A stretch of DNA of 64,000 bases from Amoebophrya sp. A120. Its lineage: Eukaryota; Sar; Dinophyceae; Syndiniales; Amoebophryaceae. Where the stretch lies: assembly GCA_905178155.1 (NCBI GenBank), contig CAJINV010000003.1:3148260-3212259 (forward strand), in the 5' to 3' direction. The position numbers and the translations under genes were made by a program. Below the pieces are notes generated by a model. It searched no databases, had not been told where the DNA came from, and worked only from the letters and a program-made list of their open reading frames with translations. Below, one piece after another: positions 22,556 to 34,830 of this stretch. Position 1 is the first letter of the stretch. Each line of letters begins with the position of its first letter.

Positions 22556-25500
22556 ATGAGCACAACTACGCCGGCTGCTAAACCGCCCGCAGGTGCCGTC
22601 ACGAAGCTGGTTTCAGCCATGATGGGCACGAGTAAAAAGAACAGTGGCGACCCCCTGACCGCCAGTGGCGGGGGGGCGGACGGCGGTGGAGGGGATATCA
22701 ATGCCAACACTGCGGACAGTATGGTGGATGTTGAAATCGCGCCGGGCGAGCACGCGCTGCGCCGTATGGGCACGAAGGACGTGAAGCGCGAGCAGGAAGC
22801 TGATAAAATGATGGAACGGGTCCTGATCGAGAAGAAGGTGCTGCAGGTGGCCAAGGACCGCATGGTGGAGCGGCTGGTGCTGGAACAAACCATGGAGGAG
22901 GAGTTTATCCGGTGCGTGCTCTTCTTCGTGGGGTTCATGTCGTTTTTGATGATGCTGTACACCGCCTACCCGGCGGACGCATTATTACCCGTGCACGAAA
23001 CCATCTCCAACGCGTACAATTTAGGCGACATTTCCGACGTGGCTACGTTGGACGACGTGAAGGAGTTTTTGGCCACCATGGCGAGGCAGAGTCGGTATTT
23101 TTCGCCCGGGTCAAGGGACTACGTGTCCGACCCGCTGGGGCGGGCCTATTTGCCGGAAGTGGTAAGAACCCCGCCGTTCTACCACGTGCGCGACGACAAC
23201 CAGCCAAAATTGACGAAAGAGTTCACTTTGACCGTGTGGCTGAAGACCTCCGTCCGGTACGAAACCATCATCACGAAGCGGAAAACCTCCGACGTCGGTG
23301 GGGGGTCGAAAACGTGCTACGACTTCAGCTTGGAAAACGTGCGGTACGGGCAGCACGAGACCGCGTCCTCCTCCATGGTGATCAACCCCTCCGCAGCGTC
23401 GATCTACAAAACCGTGGACCAGCAGACGGAGTGGCGCCGGAGCACGCTGAAGTCGGAAATGGAGGACGGGCAGTGGCACCATTTGGCAATTATCGTGAAC
23501 CAAACGCATTTGGTTTATGCCCACGACGTATCAACTGCAAAAATGTCTGGGTCTGGAAACTTGTAATGCTGCGTTGGGAACAGTGAATGCTCTGTCATGC
23601 ACCATCAAGCATGAGAAATATCTGCGCTTCTTTGTGTTGCGTTTTTCGCATGACAAACTGCGTTTTTGTATGACAGGCAAAAGGGTCTCTTGTTGGACAC
23701 GCATCGCAAACTTTTTGGTCATGCCAGACACGCATGACAAGTCTCGCACTCTTCCAGACCCAGACATTTTTGCAGTTGATACGACGCGGTGCTGCAGGCC
23801 GCGGTGAGTCTACCGCGCCCGATCACAGACTGCCTCGGGGGGCATATCCCAAGTAAAAACGTCCCCACCCCATAGTTGTCATGCAGATTTGCAATGACAA
23901 ACAAACTTGTGATGCGCATCCCCATGAAAGGCATTTGCAATCGTGTTTTGAAATTTGTGATGCTGTAAACAGGATGAGCAGCTGGGTTTGTAATGCGGGT
24001 GACCTTGCTAACCTGCACTACACTACAGACGGCAAATTGTCATGCACTACAGCCAAAACTTCTGGATTTGTGTTGCGAGATCCCCATCTTGACTCTGGGG
24101 TGGGGACGTTTTTACACAGGATAGGGCACGTGGTGCTGGGCAGTGAGAAGACGGCCGGCGAACTGGTCTCCTTCCGCTGGTTTCCGCGGGTACTCACGGC
24201 GTCGGAGCTCGGGGACGCCAAGTCTGCGGGGAAACCCTTGGAGGATCTGCTGGCCTCGTCCGGGGCGGAGGCACTGATTCCGTCGGATGTGCAGGTGGTG
24301 CAGAACCAGCTGGGCGGGCTCGGCGCGACCTCCACACGGCAGCACAACAGTCTCATGCTGGAGGCCACGAACAACACGCGAAAGCTAAGTATCAATCTAT
24401 TGTTGCATAAAGAACAAAATCCTGGTGCCTTTTTTTACATCTGACGCTTCCTTGTTGTGAAAAAAGCAAGGGAAGATTTTATTTCGAGTTGTTTGGGATT
24501 GCTATGTGTCGTGAGTGTTGTAGTGACAAGAAGTGCATTGGCTTTGTCCCTCGAGTTGTGCAACATCTGTAGCTAGAGTTCTTCATTGTTCTGATTCACA
24601 GGTAGCTTGTTGCTGAACACCCTTGCTTCATCCTCGAGCACCTCTGCGTCGACCACACGCAGAAGGCGTTTGCAGGAGGAGGAAGAGGCAAGACGGAGGC
24701 TGCTCGCGGGCACCCCGATACCCGAGAGCCAGAAGAAAAGGAACAAGCACCTGCGGTATGGGGTCCATGGCAACCGCGAACTCGCGGAGTACCGCTTTGT
24801 CGACGGAGGACATCAAGTGGCCACAGTGGCAAAGCCAACAAGCCATCCAAGCCAACTTCACGAGCCGCAGCAACGTCGGCTAACCGCGCCCGACCCGAAC
24901 GCGGGGCAGAACCCTGGTCCGAGCAGCCCTGACCCAAACAACCCTGACCCAAACAACCAAAGTCCCGACCCGAATGCAAATCAAAGTCCCGACCCGAATG
25001 CAAAACAAAGTCCCGACCCGAATGCAAACCAAAGTCCCGACCCGAATGCAAATCAAAGTCCCGACCCATACCAGAGCAGCCCGGGGATGGCTGGCGCAAA
25101 GGAGGAAAGCGGGCCTCCAGTGATCATAAACGGGAACCTCCAGATTTCGCTGGGAATGGACCTCCCCGAGTCAGAAATGACGCCGGAGAGTACGTTTGCG
25201 CAAGGCGTCTGCACCGCTGCCGTGCAGGCACTGGTGCAGAACGCGGCAGACACGGCCACAGCGGCAACGCAACTCCAGTGCAAAGTGCAGTCCATGTATT
25301 CATTTTTTCGTATCATGTGCTCCTTTCTTGTTCCTACCTCTTCACGTGGTGATTTTCAAAGTGGCTCGAGGTGGTGGTCTCTCATCGTAAAAGATAAACT
25401 GGGGCACTATTTGCGGTAAAAATTTGTTGTTTAACGAACTGTCGCAGTCCCTGCACTGGATGAGCGCTATTTTTTCCGGACTCAACTACATTTCACTCTA

Positions 25501-28500
25501 ATACAGCGAAGCGGCACGACGCCGGGAACTGGCTGCAGACGACGCGGTGGACGCCTCTGCGGACACTCAAATTGCTGAAAAACTCCGTAGACTGGCGATG
25601 AATATCGTGGTCACGTACCAGATTAACGTGCCTGGCTCTCTAACCCCGACGGTGATGCCAAGCGTCGACCCCGCAATGTTTGACAGCTCCTTTTCCTCGG
25701 CGCTCGCAACGGCCACAGGGTACACCGTGTCCAGCCTGGTCTCGGAGAACCAGCCCCAGCAGCAGTCCGCGCCCCAGGCCATGGTGGACTTTTCGGCTTT
25801 TTTCTCCAGTCTGGACTTCAGCCAGGAGTCCACGTGCGGGAACACGAACACCACCTGGTGCTTGAGACACATCGAGGGCGTGATGGGCATGCAGGTGGTG
25901 TTTCCCGACCTGGCCGAGGCGGTTGCCTCGCTGCAGGCGAGTTTGGCGGCCGGCATTCCGCAGCCGACCTACATGCCCTTTTGCGACGACTACATCATCA
26001 GCGACAGCGACACCCGCCTGGTGAACGCCGCGGACTGTTTGGCGCTGTTGCAGCAATTTGCCTACCCGCTCATGACATGCTACATGACGCGGGGCGTCAC
26101 GATGGTGGTGGACAACCCGGATAAGCTGACGGACTGGATTATATTCCGGTCCGTGAGCGACAACGACAAGCTGGCGAATCCCCACGGGCCGCCGAAGTAC
26201 AATTGCGAGCAGGACGTGGCCGCGGCAAGCGGGCTGTCGATCACTGACCTGTCCTGGTCCAACACGTACAACGGGTTCGACAAGTGGTTCGTCGGCGCGT
26301 TCCGGCGCGCGGAAAACCTGGCGTGCAAGTCGGGCGTCGCGCAGGTGTTGACGGACTGCCAGCGGCTGTGCGCGCAGTGCGGCGTGCAGTACTCACCGGT
26401 GGTGTCCCAGGTGCTCGACGCCGTCCAGGAGTGCGCCGACGCCGCGGGCTACACCGACTGGCAGGGCAACGGGTGCGCGTGGTACCACAAAAACGACCCC
26501 ACCTGCACGCTGTACGCGGACACCGCGACCAGGTATCAAATGCAAATATGTCTGGGTCTGGAAGGATGCAACTTGTGATGCTACCTTTGGACTCTACATA
26601 AAATCTGTATTGCATCAACAGCAAAAGTGGCACAATTTGCGCTACGCGGAGAGGGCATTTCTCATGCTGTATGAGCATCAAAAAGCTCTCGCAGAATCTC
26701 TGACGCTAGGGCATGCATCACAGACCTCATGGGTCATGCAAAATCTGCGTGAGAAACCCCTGCGTTCGTCCAGAGGACCCAGACATATTCGCAATCCATA
26801 CCAGGGGCAACTGCACCATGACCTGCAACACCTGCGGAAAGACGCACCTGATGGTCAGCAAGTTCGACATCACCACCGACGAAAACATCGAGCCCAACGA
26901 ACTGAACGCGCTGCTCGTCTCCACAAGGAAGGAGTCCATGCGCGTCAGCTACCACGACCTCACCCGCGTCATCGGCTGGCTCTGCTGCTACGAAAAGCTG
27001 CCCACCGCATTCGTCGCCCAGAGTCCAGCCTGCCAAGGGCTGGCGATGGGTATATTCATACAAGCATGATCGTGGTCTTGACTTGAAGATGGTGCCCCTC
27101 TGATCGTGGTTTTTACTTTTTTGTGCACTTGTTTCTGCATGCACATGCAGTTGCAGTCCCAGTCGTCCCCTGCCTTGAGATCGTTTTTGAATCTGAGCTA
27201 GTAGCTCGTGTCTATTCAATCCTTTCAGGTAAGTTTGACGACGGTGTTGCGTACAAGTTGCTGAAGACGATCGAGTTGACCTCGGCGAACGCACCCTGGT
27301 CAACCGCGAGCACGGCAAAGAAGAAGTGGACCGAGTGGGGGTTTGAGGCCATGATGAAGAAGTACATGCCGGAGTTTTTTTACGACAGCCAGTACCAGGA
27401 CTGGAAGTTGGAGGTTTTGGTCGACACCATCTGGAAGGAGGAGTGCGTGAACGTGTACAGCGACCGGCAGAAGATGGCGCTGCCTTTGCTGACCAACCCC
27501 ACGAGTCCGCTGAACATGCCGCTGCTGGATTGTTTAACAGTTTTCGAGTCGTCCATGACCCCGCGGGCCAGTTTGATGCTGGGCCGGGCGAGCGACTCCG
27601 AGGTGGTCTACGGGTTCGCCTCGGACATGTCCACCACCCAGATGAAGAACGCGAACCTGGAGCGCAGCTGGCTTACCTTCGACCAGTGCTCGACGCACGC
27701 AAATTGCACGTCCGTCTTCCCCTACGCCTGCCAGTACGTGGAGGACAGCAACAACCCGTTTGAGCTGTACCGCCCTGCGTGGAAGGACGGCACCGGGTAC
27801 GCAAATGGTGCTACGTGCGACCCCTACTCCACCACAAAAAGACAGCCGATGTACTGCGCGAAGCGGTGTTTGACCGGCGGCTGCGGCGCCACGTCCGACG
27901 TGGTCTGGGGCGCGCAGGCACCCGCGAACTTCGGCTACTGCCAGCCCTGCAACGGGTGTTTGACCACCGAGACCTTCGACGGCAGCGCGTGTCCGAGCCA
28001 CTGCCGCACTGGCATGCCGGCGACGGTTACTCTCGCGGCGGGGGAGTTCACGGTGGAGGAGAATCCGAACGCCATCGGGGGGTTCACACTGGACGCGTGG
28101 GTGAAGATGTTCAACTACCAGTTCGTGCTGAAAAAAACCAAAACGGTGTCGGGTCTGTACCCGAACCACCGGTGGATGGGGTACGAGGTGTCGGAGGTTG
28201 CGGTCGCGAACGTGGACAAGTACTTTCCCGCGGCCTGCCGCGAATTCGACGGCGTCTACGCCAGCACGAGTGGGGCCTTCGACTGGCGCAACGTGCAGAT
28301 GTTCCAGGCGCTGGAGCATAAAATCAACAAGCACCAGCTGGTGATCTCGGTGGAGTTCGCCGTTTCCCAGTCGACCACCCCGCTCTGGATCCTGCACGTT
28401 TCCTCCTCGTCCGGCGTCGCGCGAAATCCCGAGTGCTACGGCCACTTCGGCGGCACTTCGGCGAAGGTTGTTTTTGGTTACAAGCACAGCACGTCGCACG

Positions 28501-31500
28501 GCCCCTTCAGTACCGGAATCGCCGCCCCCGTGCAGCAGCAGCGCTCTGCGTCTAACGTGCTGTTTTTCCCAGCAAAAACACCCGCGGCGACCGGGTCGAC
28601 GACCGAAGTCGGCGCGGGCATCAGCTCCCTCCAGACGGCGTATGCAAGCGACATCAGCATCCAGCCGCACAAGGGCGAACTGGCGTGCTTCCGCTTGGAC
28701 TACAACCAGTTCTGCTTCCGGCAGAAGTGGTGGGAGGCCACGTGGACGTGCGTGTCGAACCCGTACGCCGGCCAGCTGCTCGGGGACGAGGACTGGCACC
28801 ACTACGTCGTGGTGAAGCGGAGTTCCATGAGCTACAAGAAGGCCAACGCGGACGGCGCACTGCACGACGTGGCCCGGACCGACAGTCTGGAGGTGTTCGT
28901 GGACGGGCAGGTGGCCTCGTCGCTGCCCGGACTCGAAGCCGGCACCAATCCGGTCCCGAAGTGGGGCGCGGTGGACTGCGGGGGCGTGATGATGAGCATA
29001 TCAAATGTAGTAAAAATGTCTGGGTCTGGAAGAGTGCAAACTTGTGATGCGCATTTCACAACACATAAAAATCTCTCATGCATAGGCAGCAAAAGGTACC
29101 CACTTTCTGTCACCAAAATCGGGCATTTGTGATGCAGATTCGGCATTGCGGAAGCTTCTCCAAACCTGTGACGCTAGAGCTTCCATGCCAGACCTTGCGT
29201 GTCATGCAAAAGCAGCATGACTCTTCCAGACCCAGACATTTTTGCATTTGATAGAGCACGAGCCTGATCAACTCGCCCACCATGGACGGCGCTAATGCCT
29301 TGGTGTACCAGAATATCGCCTGGAATCAGGCCGACGTGGAGTACGCCACGACCGGCAACACCACCGCGGGGGTGGCCGCGGATGTCACGGTGCGCACGTT
29401 CCGCGAGGACATGGGCAAAATGTTCCCGATGACCGGGACGCTGCCTTTAGGTGGAAACATGACCATCACCGCCTTCACCTTCCCGGCCGTCGAGGTTCCG
29501 CGGAGCGGGTACGTGTGGAGCGCGAAGCTGGTGCTGTGCGCGGCGGATTTATTGGCCAACCTGCGGTACTGGCAGATCGGGTGCACCAGCACCACGGAGA
29601 AGGCCGCGAAGGAAAGGGTGGAGCTGGAGATTTTCGCGGTCGCCGCGTCCGTGATAAGTTTGGACGACACGCAGAAGGTGTCGGATCCCTGCTACTACCA
29701 CAACCTGGCTCGAGGGACGAAAAAGGTCACGATGACCGTGCAAGGAGCTTTATGGCGGGAGAAGGCGGTGTTCCACCAGCCCAACGGCACCCGGAGTGCG
29801 AACTTCGTGCCGCGGTGGAACCCGGCGCTGGACTGCCAAGAGCAGTCGGTGGACATCATATTACAGTGAAAAATGCCCCCACCCCCAAAGTTGCAATAAT
29901 TTGCGATGCGAAGTTTCCAACTGAAAACTTTTTGTCATGCATGAAAGGAGCACGAATCTTTCTGATGCAGAGTCTCGGCGTTTATAGCATCGCTTGCATG
30001 ACGATGACAGGCGCCGCATCTGCTGGGATCTTTTGCAATACAAATCTTTGCTATTCAGGATTGAAAACCTGTGATGCTGATAGATGCAAGAGGGCGAGTG
30101 CTTCATTTGGAAGGGTTTGCAATGCAAATGCTGTCAAGTTCTGGGTTGGGGGCATTTTTCATTGTAATGCATCAAAGAAGTGATCGACGAGATCACGAGC
30201 GACCCGGGTTGGACGTGGGGCCGGCAAATGACTTTACTAGTTGCGGAGAAGGGCATGATTGACCAGACCTGTTCGGCGAGCCTGATGAGCCAGGAGGTGG
30301 TGACCGGCGCGGACATGGTGACGGCGTTGCAAAAGGCCTCGGTGAGCCCCTGCAAGACCATTGAGGACATCAAGAACAAGCTGAACGACCATTTTCCGCT
30401 CTGGGTGGCACCCTTCGAGGACGCTTCGAACCAGGACATGACGCCGGCGATGCTGAACGTGGAGTGGTGTCTGAACAAGGAGTGCACTAGTCCCCACTTC
30501 AACGGCGCGGGTGCGGACGTGAAGTTTGGGGGCACCTCGGCCACGGCCACCACCACGCCACCGCCGACGACCCCACCACCGCCCATGGGTGGTGGTCCCG
30601 GGGGGGGCCCAGGCGGTCCTCCACCCCCCATGCCGAGGCGGAGTTTGGGGGAGCGAGATCATGATGAGTACGACGACCATAGTGCCCCACCTCGCGTTTT
30701 CTCGTCACCGCACGAGGCGTACGCTCTGCGCCGGCCCGACGACGAGTGGCCGCCAAGAAGTCAGGTGATGTTCGTGCCGGAGAACGTCGTAGACCACGAC
30801 GACTTTGTCCGGGATCAAGCGCACCGGAGAACCGAGGAAGAGCAGGAGATTGGGTATAATCAAGGCCGCTCCGTTGCCGCTCACGCAAGGGCTGCGGCCT
30901 CGCTCGCGAGCGAGAAGATAGAGCAGATGAGCGCGTTGGCGCGACCAGAAGGACAGCTGCCGGCCTTGCGGAAGGCCAATGTGCGCACAACGAACGGAAT
31001 CACGCATCATCCCGATACACGGGTTTTAGAAGACGCGGCTCGACGTGAAACGTCCGATAATTACAGTGTTGTCGACAGTTTTTTTAGAAGCCCTGAAGAT
31101 CTTTCGCCGGGGGTAGCGATAGAAGCAATTGGGAACAGCGGTAAACGACCTCGAAACATTTTCGAAGAATTGAACTTAGCAACCAGTGGGTACTACGACC
31201 AGGCTACTTCCGTCGAAAAGAATGCAGGTTCTGTGCCCGCAGCCGTTCCAGTTGTGCTGCCAGCTCATCATGAAGACACTTTTTACGGGCCAACGGGGGC
31301 GTTGTCGGCTTGGGATCATGAAAGAGTGACTTCTTCGGAAAGTAGTACATCATCAATCTCCGCCGGTGCAGCTGCACAACTACTTGCGGCCGATATTTCT
31401 CCAGTGCAGCGTCAGCTGACTTCGAACGGCACCAGTGCCACGAGCGCTACGCTTCTCGGTGTCCGCCCTGCGACGAGCGCGGTGACGTCCGGAACGCTGC

Positions 31501-34141
31501 AGCTCGCGGGGCTCCCGCGCGACGGCAAAATGTACGGTCTGAAGTTCACGAACCGGGCCATGAAATCGTCCGAGGTGCAGTTCAACTTCTACAAGGACCG
31601 CGACACGGTGAACCAGCTGGCCGGGCCGGTGGACGTGATCCTGCCGGTCGAAGGCAACGACGACGCCACGCTGGAAATCGACCAGTTCCCGCAGGAGGTG
31701 GTCTCGATTGTGCCGCCGGTTTTGTTGCAGTCCCGCACCGACTTCAAGCCGTGCACCGAACAGGTGCCCGGGCTGGCGCGGAACCTCCTCGCCTACTTCG
31801 AGGCGCAGGTGGAGCAAAAGTGCTCCCGGACCTACAACTGCGACTACCCGCAGGACTCCTCGCGCAGCGGCTTCGCCTGCATCGATCGCGAGGACGACAA
31901 CTTGTCCACCGGGCGGTGGTTCAGCCGCGAGTCGTTGGAGGCGGAGGGGTTGATGATCCAGGGGTCCGTGTTCCCGGAGTTTTTGGACACGCTGACCATC
32001 CCGACGGTGTACAAGGACCGGCAAATTTTGTCCTCCGACTCCTACATCGACATGCGCACCAAGGAGGTCTCCGTGATCAACGTGTTTCTGAATTCCAAAC
32101 TCCGCAGCGGCACGATCTTGGAGGTGAATTTCAAGTACGGCGGCCCGGGCAAGATCGAGGCTCAGTACAAGATGCTCTCCTCGAAGCAGATGGACCCGGA
32201 CACGCAGGCGACGTGGAGTGTGTGGGTCACCCTCGTCTACACGCTCTCGATCCTGGACCTGTTCCTCCTTGCCCTGGGCACCATCCAGACCTACCGCGAG
32301 CGGCAGAAGTGGAAGCACAACATCGAGATGGACGGGGCGATCCCGTTGAACACGCCGGGCCGCGTGGACGTGTGGAAGCGGATCGACTACGGCCTGCGGT
32401 CCGAGCTGCCGCTCTGGTCCGGGTGGGACGTGTTCGACGTGGCGCTGCGGATCTTTAACCTGATCTTCACCGTGAACCACTACAACCACTACTACTCCCC
32501 GAAGCTGGGCGTGGCGGGTGTGGAACGAGGCGAGTTCGAGGAGCTGCTGAACAAAATTCTCGTGGTCCCCTGGCCCAGCGCGACGCTGCGGTACGAGGAG
32601 AAAGTCACCATTTTCATGCAGCAGCTGGCCAACTTCGCGGTAATGCTGGACCAGGACTCCGCGATCCGCACCACGGGGTATCTGCTGGTTCTGCTTATGT
32701 TCTTCCGCATCGTGGCCTACCTGCGCGTGCACCCCCGCATCGCGGTGCTGTACAAAACCATCGAGGTGGCGCTGGATGATTTGTTCCACTTCTTCATCGT
32801 CTTCGGCCTCCTCTACGCGGTGCTGGCCTTCATCGGGGTCTGGATGTTCGGGGCGATCAATCCGAAATTCGCATCCTTTATGGACAGTTTCATCACGCAG
32901 TTCGAGATGCTGATGGGCGAGTACCCCTGGCCGGAGTCCACGCTGGACCAAAACTTCGGGCTGTTCTTTTCCTACCTGAACATCTACTCGCTCGTCGTGT
33001 TTTTTATCCTTCTCAACTTCCTGCTCGCCATCATCGTCGACTCCTACGCGAGTGTGAAAGAGATGGTGAACACCTGCGAGGTGGAGTGCAACATTTTGAC
33101 CGACATCGTCGCGTTGCTCTGCTATCCCTACATGCGGGTGGTGTACCAGTGGCCGGAGCGCGGCGAGCTGATCCGCAAATTACTCGCTTTAGACGTGAAC
33201 TTCGACTTCATCAACGACGAGGAGGAGGAGGAGGACAGCGTCGCGGTGACGGAATCTGCTTTAGTCCGCGGCAAGGTGTTCCCGAGCGCGGTGCGCGCGC
33301 GCCAGTTTCTCAACTACTACCTCTTCCTCGCCCCGGCCCTGGACGTGGACCGGGAGGAGGACGCCGGGGCGCTGGAGCACCAGCGGAAGCTGCGGGCTTT
33401 GCGGAACCTCGACATCCTGCGCGAACGCCTCCTGGAGGCCGCGCTGAACAGCGGGCTGATCGAGCTCTACCGGCCGCCGCCGTCCAAGCCGCCACTGGGG
33501 TCACAGTTGGAAACTTTGAAGTCCGAAGTGACGAACCAACTCGACGAAATATTACAGTGAAAAATGCCCCCCACCCCTGAAATTGCAAAAATTTGTGACG
33601 CGAAGTTTGCAAATGAAAACTTTTTGTCATGCATAAAAGGAGTATGAATCTTTCTGATGCAGAGTCCAGGCGTGTATCGCATCGCTTGCATGGCAAGCGC
33701 CGCTCTTGCTGGGGTCTTTTGCAATACAAGTTTATTCTATTCACGACTGGAAACCTGTGATGCTGATAGATGCAAGAGGGCGACTGCTTCATTTGGAAAG
33801 GTTTGCAATACAAATGCTCCCAAGTTCGGGGGTGGGGGCATTTTTCATTGTAATACGAAATGTCGAAGGAAGCAACCTTGATGGAGACTAAGCTGAAGAA
33901 ACTCGAGGACGGCGGCTCGCTGGCCGTGCAGGATGAGACGCAAAAGCGAAACGAACTCATCAAGAAGGCGGTGGTGGGCGTGGCGAAACTGCACACCGAC
34001 GATGAGCAGAAGGAAGCCGCGGACAAGATTTTCGGGCACTTCCTGAAACCCGGACCAGAAGCCATGAAGGCGAGTCTCGCGGCGCTCAAAAAGGGGACGG
34101 GAAGAACGTCGCAAAAGGAAGACAAAGTAAACGAAGTCTGA
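22556..34141 (+). CDS. Giant polycystin-like (PKD/TRPP) channel with LamG-like domains
   Basis: Ten exons: 22556-23528, 23787-23844, 24129-24388, 24602-25295, 25507-26533, 26806-27049, 27229-28998, 29259-29858, 30175-33549, 33861-34141; 3,093 residues, one frame throughout. A hydrophobic helix lies at about 120-140. A LamG/concanavalin-like domain spans about 218-400 (LTKEFTLTVWLKTS, DGQWHHLAII). A 24-base repeat encodes QSPDPNAN units near 540-590. Cys-rich ectodomain follows, then a second LamG-like domain at about 1360-1680 (GGFTLDAWVKMF, DEDWHHYVVV, DSLEVFVDGQV). After a Pro/Gly linker comes a polycystin-type ectodomain and the channel: WSVWVTLVYTLSILDLFLLA (near 2557), LLVLLMFFRIVAYL, DDLFHFFIVFGLLYAVLAFI, pore region SFITQFEMLMGEYPW, and LVVFFILLNFLLAIIVDSY. 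PKD2-family proteins are ciliary or ER cation channels. Introns 3, 4 and 6 are GT-AG; the other six are introner-like. Confidence 0.88.
23529..23786 (+). mobile_element. Introner-like intron, ATGTCTGGGTCTGG family
   Basis: Starts TATCAACTGCAAAAATGTCT and ends with the inverse AGACATTTTTGCAGTTGATA. CGACG flanks both sides. Removal with one CGACG restores the LamG domain reading frame (AHD-AVLQAAV). Several TTGTNATGC-like words lie inside. Confidence 0.95.
23845..24128 (+). mobile_element. Introner-like intron, TATCC/GTCCCCACCCC family
   Basis: Starts TATCCCAAGTAAAAACGTCC and ends GGACGTTTTTACACAGGATA; GGGCA flanks both sides. Only 58 bases of exon separate it from the preceding element. Removal joins GG-HVVLGSEK in frame. 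It resembles the element at 9783 in both arms and interior. Confidence 0.95.
24922..25072 (+). repeat. Coding 24-bp tandem repeat (QSPDPNAN units)
   Basis: A unit close to CAAAGTCCCGACCCGAATGC plus four bases repeats about five times, encoding SPDPNA(N/K)Q units inside exon 4 of the polycystin-like gene. Shorter PDPNN units precede it. Near-identical DNA between units suggests recent expansion by slippage or unequal exchange. Confidence 0.9.
26534..26805 (+). mobile_element. Introner-like intron, ATGTCTGGGTCTGG family
   Basis: Starts TATCAAATGCAAATATGTCT; the 3' arm is CAGACATATTCGCAATCCATA. CCAGG lies on both sides. Because the duplication ends in AGG, this copy can also be cut as GT-AG. 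Removal joins TATR-GNCTMTC in frame. Confidence 0.92.
28999..29258 (+). mobile_element. Introner-like intron, ATGTCTGGGTCTGG family
   Basis: Starts TATCAAATGTAGTAAAAATG and ends GACATTTTTGCATTTGATA; GAGCA on both sides. It matches the element at 52051 along its whole length with scattered differences. Removal joins MMS-TSLINS in frame. Confidence 0.95.
29859..30174 (+). mobile_element. Introner-like intron, TATTACAGTGAAAAATGCCC family
   Basis: Starts TATTACAGTGAAAAATGCCC; the 3' arm is GGGGGCATTTTTCATTGTAATG. CATCA on both sides. Removal joins VDI-KEVIDEI in frame. It closely resembles the element at 33550. Confidence 0.95.
33550..33860 (+). mobile_element. Introner-like intron, TATTACAGTGAAAAATGCCC family
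   Basis: Same arms as the element at 29859, ending TTTTTCATTGTAATA; CGAAA on both sides. Removal joins QLDE-MSKEATL and brings in a 93-residue charged C-terminal tail. The two copies bracket the large channel exon. Confidence 0.95.
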
Positions 34142-34830
34142 GAGGATGAATGCTTTTGCTTGGTTTTCAGCCAAAATTATTTTTTCCAGGAACCAGCCTT
34201 AGCCTCGCTATATCGTAAAAAATGTGTCTTGCTGCAGAAAGAAGAATCTTAAAAAACCTTGTACACTTTTTGCTTTGAATACTTGCGCCACCAGCTGTCG
34301 CACCTCAATAAAAAGAAAGCATCTCACTTCATGGTCTATGAAGAAATTTTGTGTCACCCACCCTAAACTAGATGAATGAAAGAAACATCTGAACAGACAT
34401 GTGATACCGAAGTAGAATTACAAGTTCCGTATCACCGCTAGAGCATTTGTCCAAGAGAACGGGAAGAAAATGCTGATTACTTTGCTGAATGTCTAGAACA
34501 AGGCATCCGCTTGAAATTTTCTGCGAAATGCAACATTGCGGACTTCAATAGTGTCATTCTCGCACACCAATTCCTGAAGCTGGGATTTCCTACAAAGATG
34601 AGAATGAGTTGCTGCTGTTGCGGCTCATCTTCCGTTTTTCGTGGCCTCTGGGCACTAACCTGAAGAAAAATAAAAGTACAGCGGTTCAATAGTCAAGCCA
34701 AGCAGTGAAAGCCCGGCACAGCATCGGAAGCGACGTAGCTACAATTTCGAACGCCTCTAATCAGCAGCATGATCCAAAATAAATAGCTGACTAGTGATGG
34801 CATAGTTGCGTACACGTGACAAACTTCAAC
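34142..34830. other. Spacer without recognisable gene
   Basis: About 690 AT-rich bases with short frames only. It should contain the leader of the RdRP gene; an upstream small exon cannot be excluded. Confidence 0.5.

Noticed and set aside
27534-28865. 443-codon open frame on the minus strand
   Set aside because: Antisense shadow of the LamG-containing exon, His/Arg/Val-rich, no domain.
31380-32951. 523-codon open frame on the minus strand
   Set aside because: It is the exact antisense of the polycystin channel exon; GC-rich third positions remove antisense stops. No domain in the translation.
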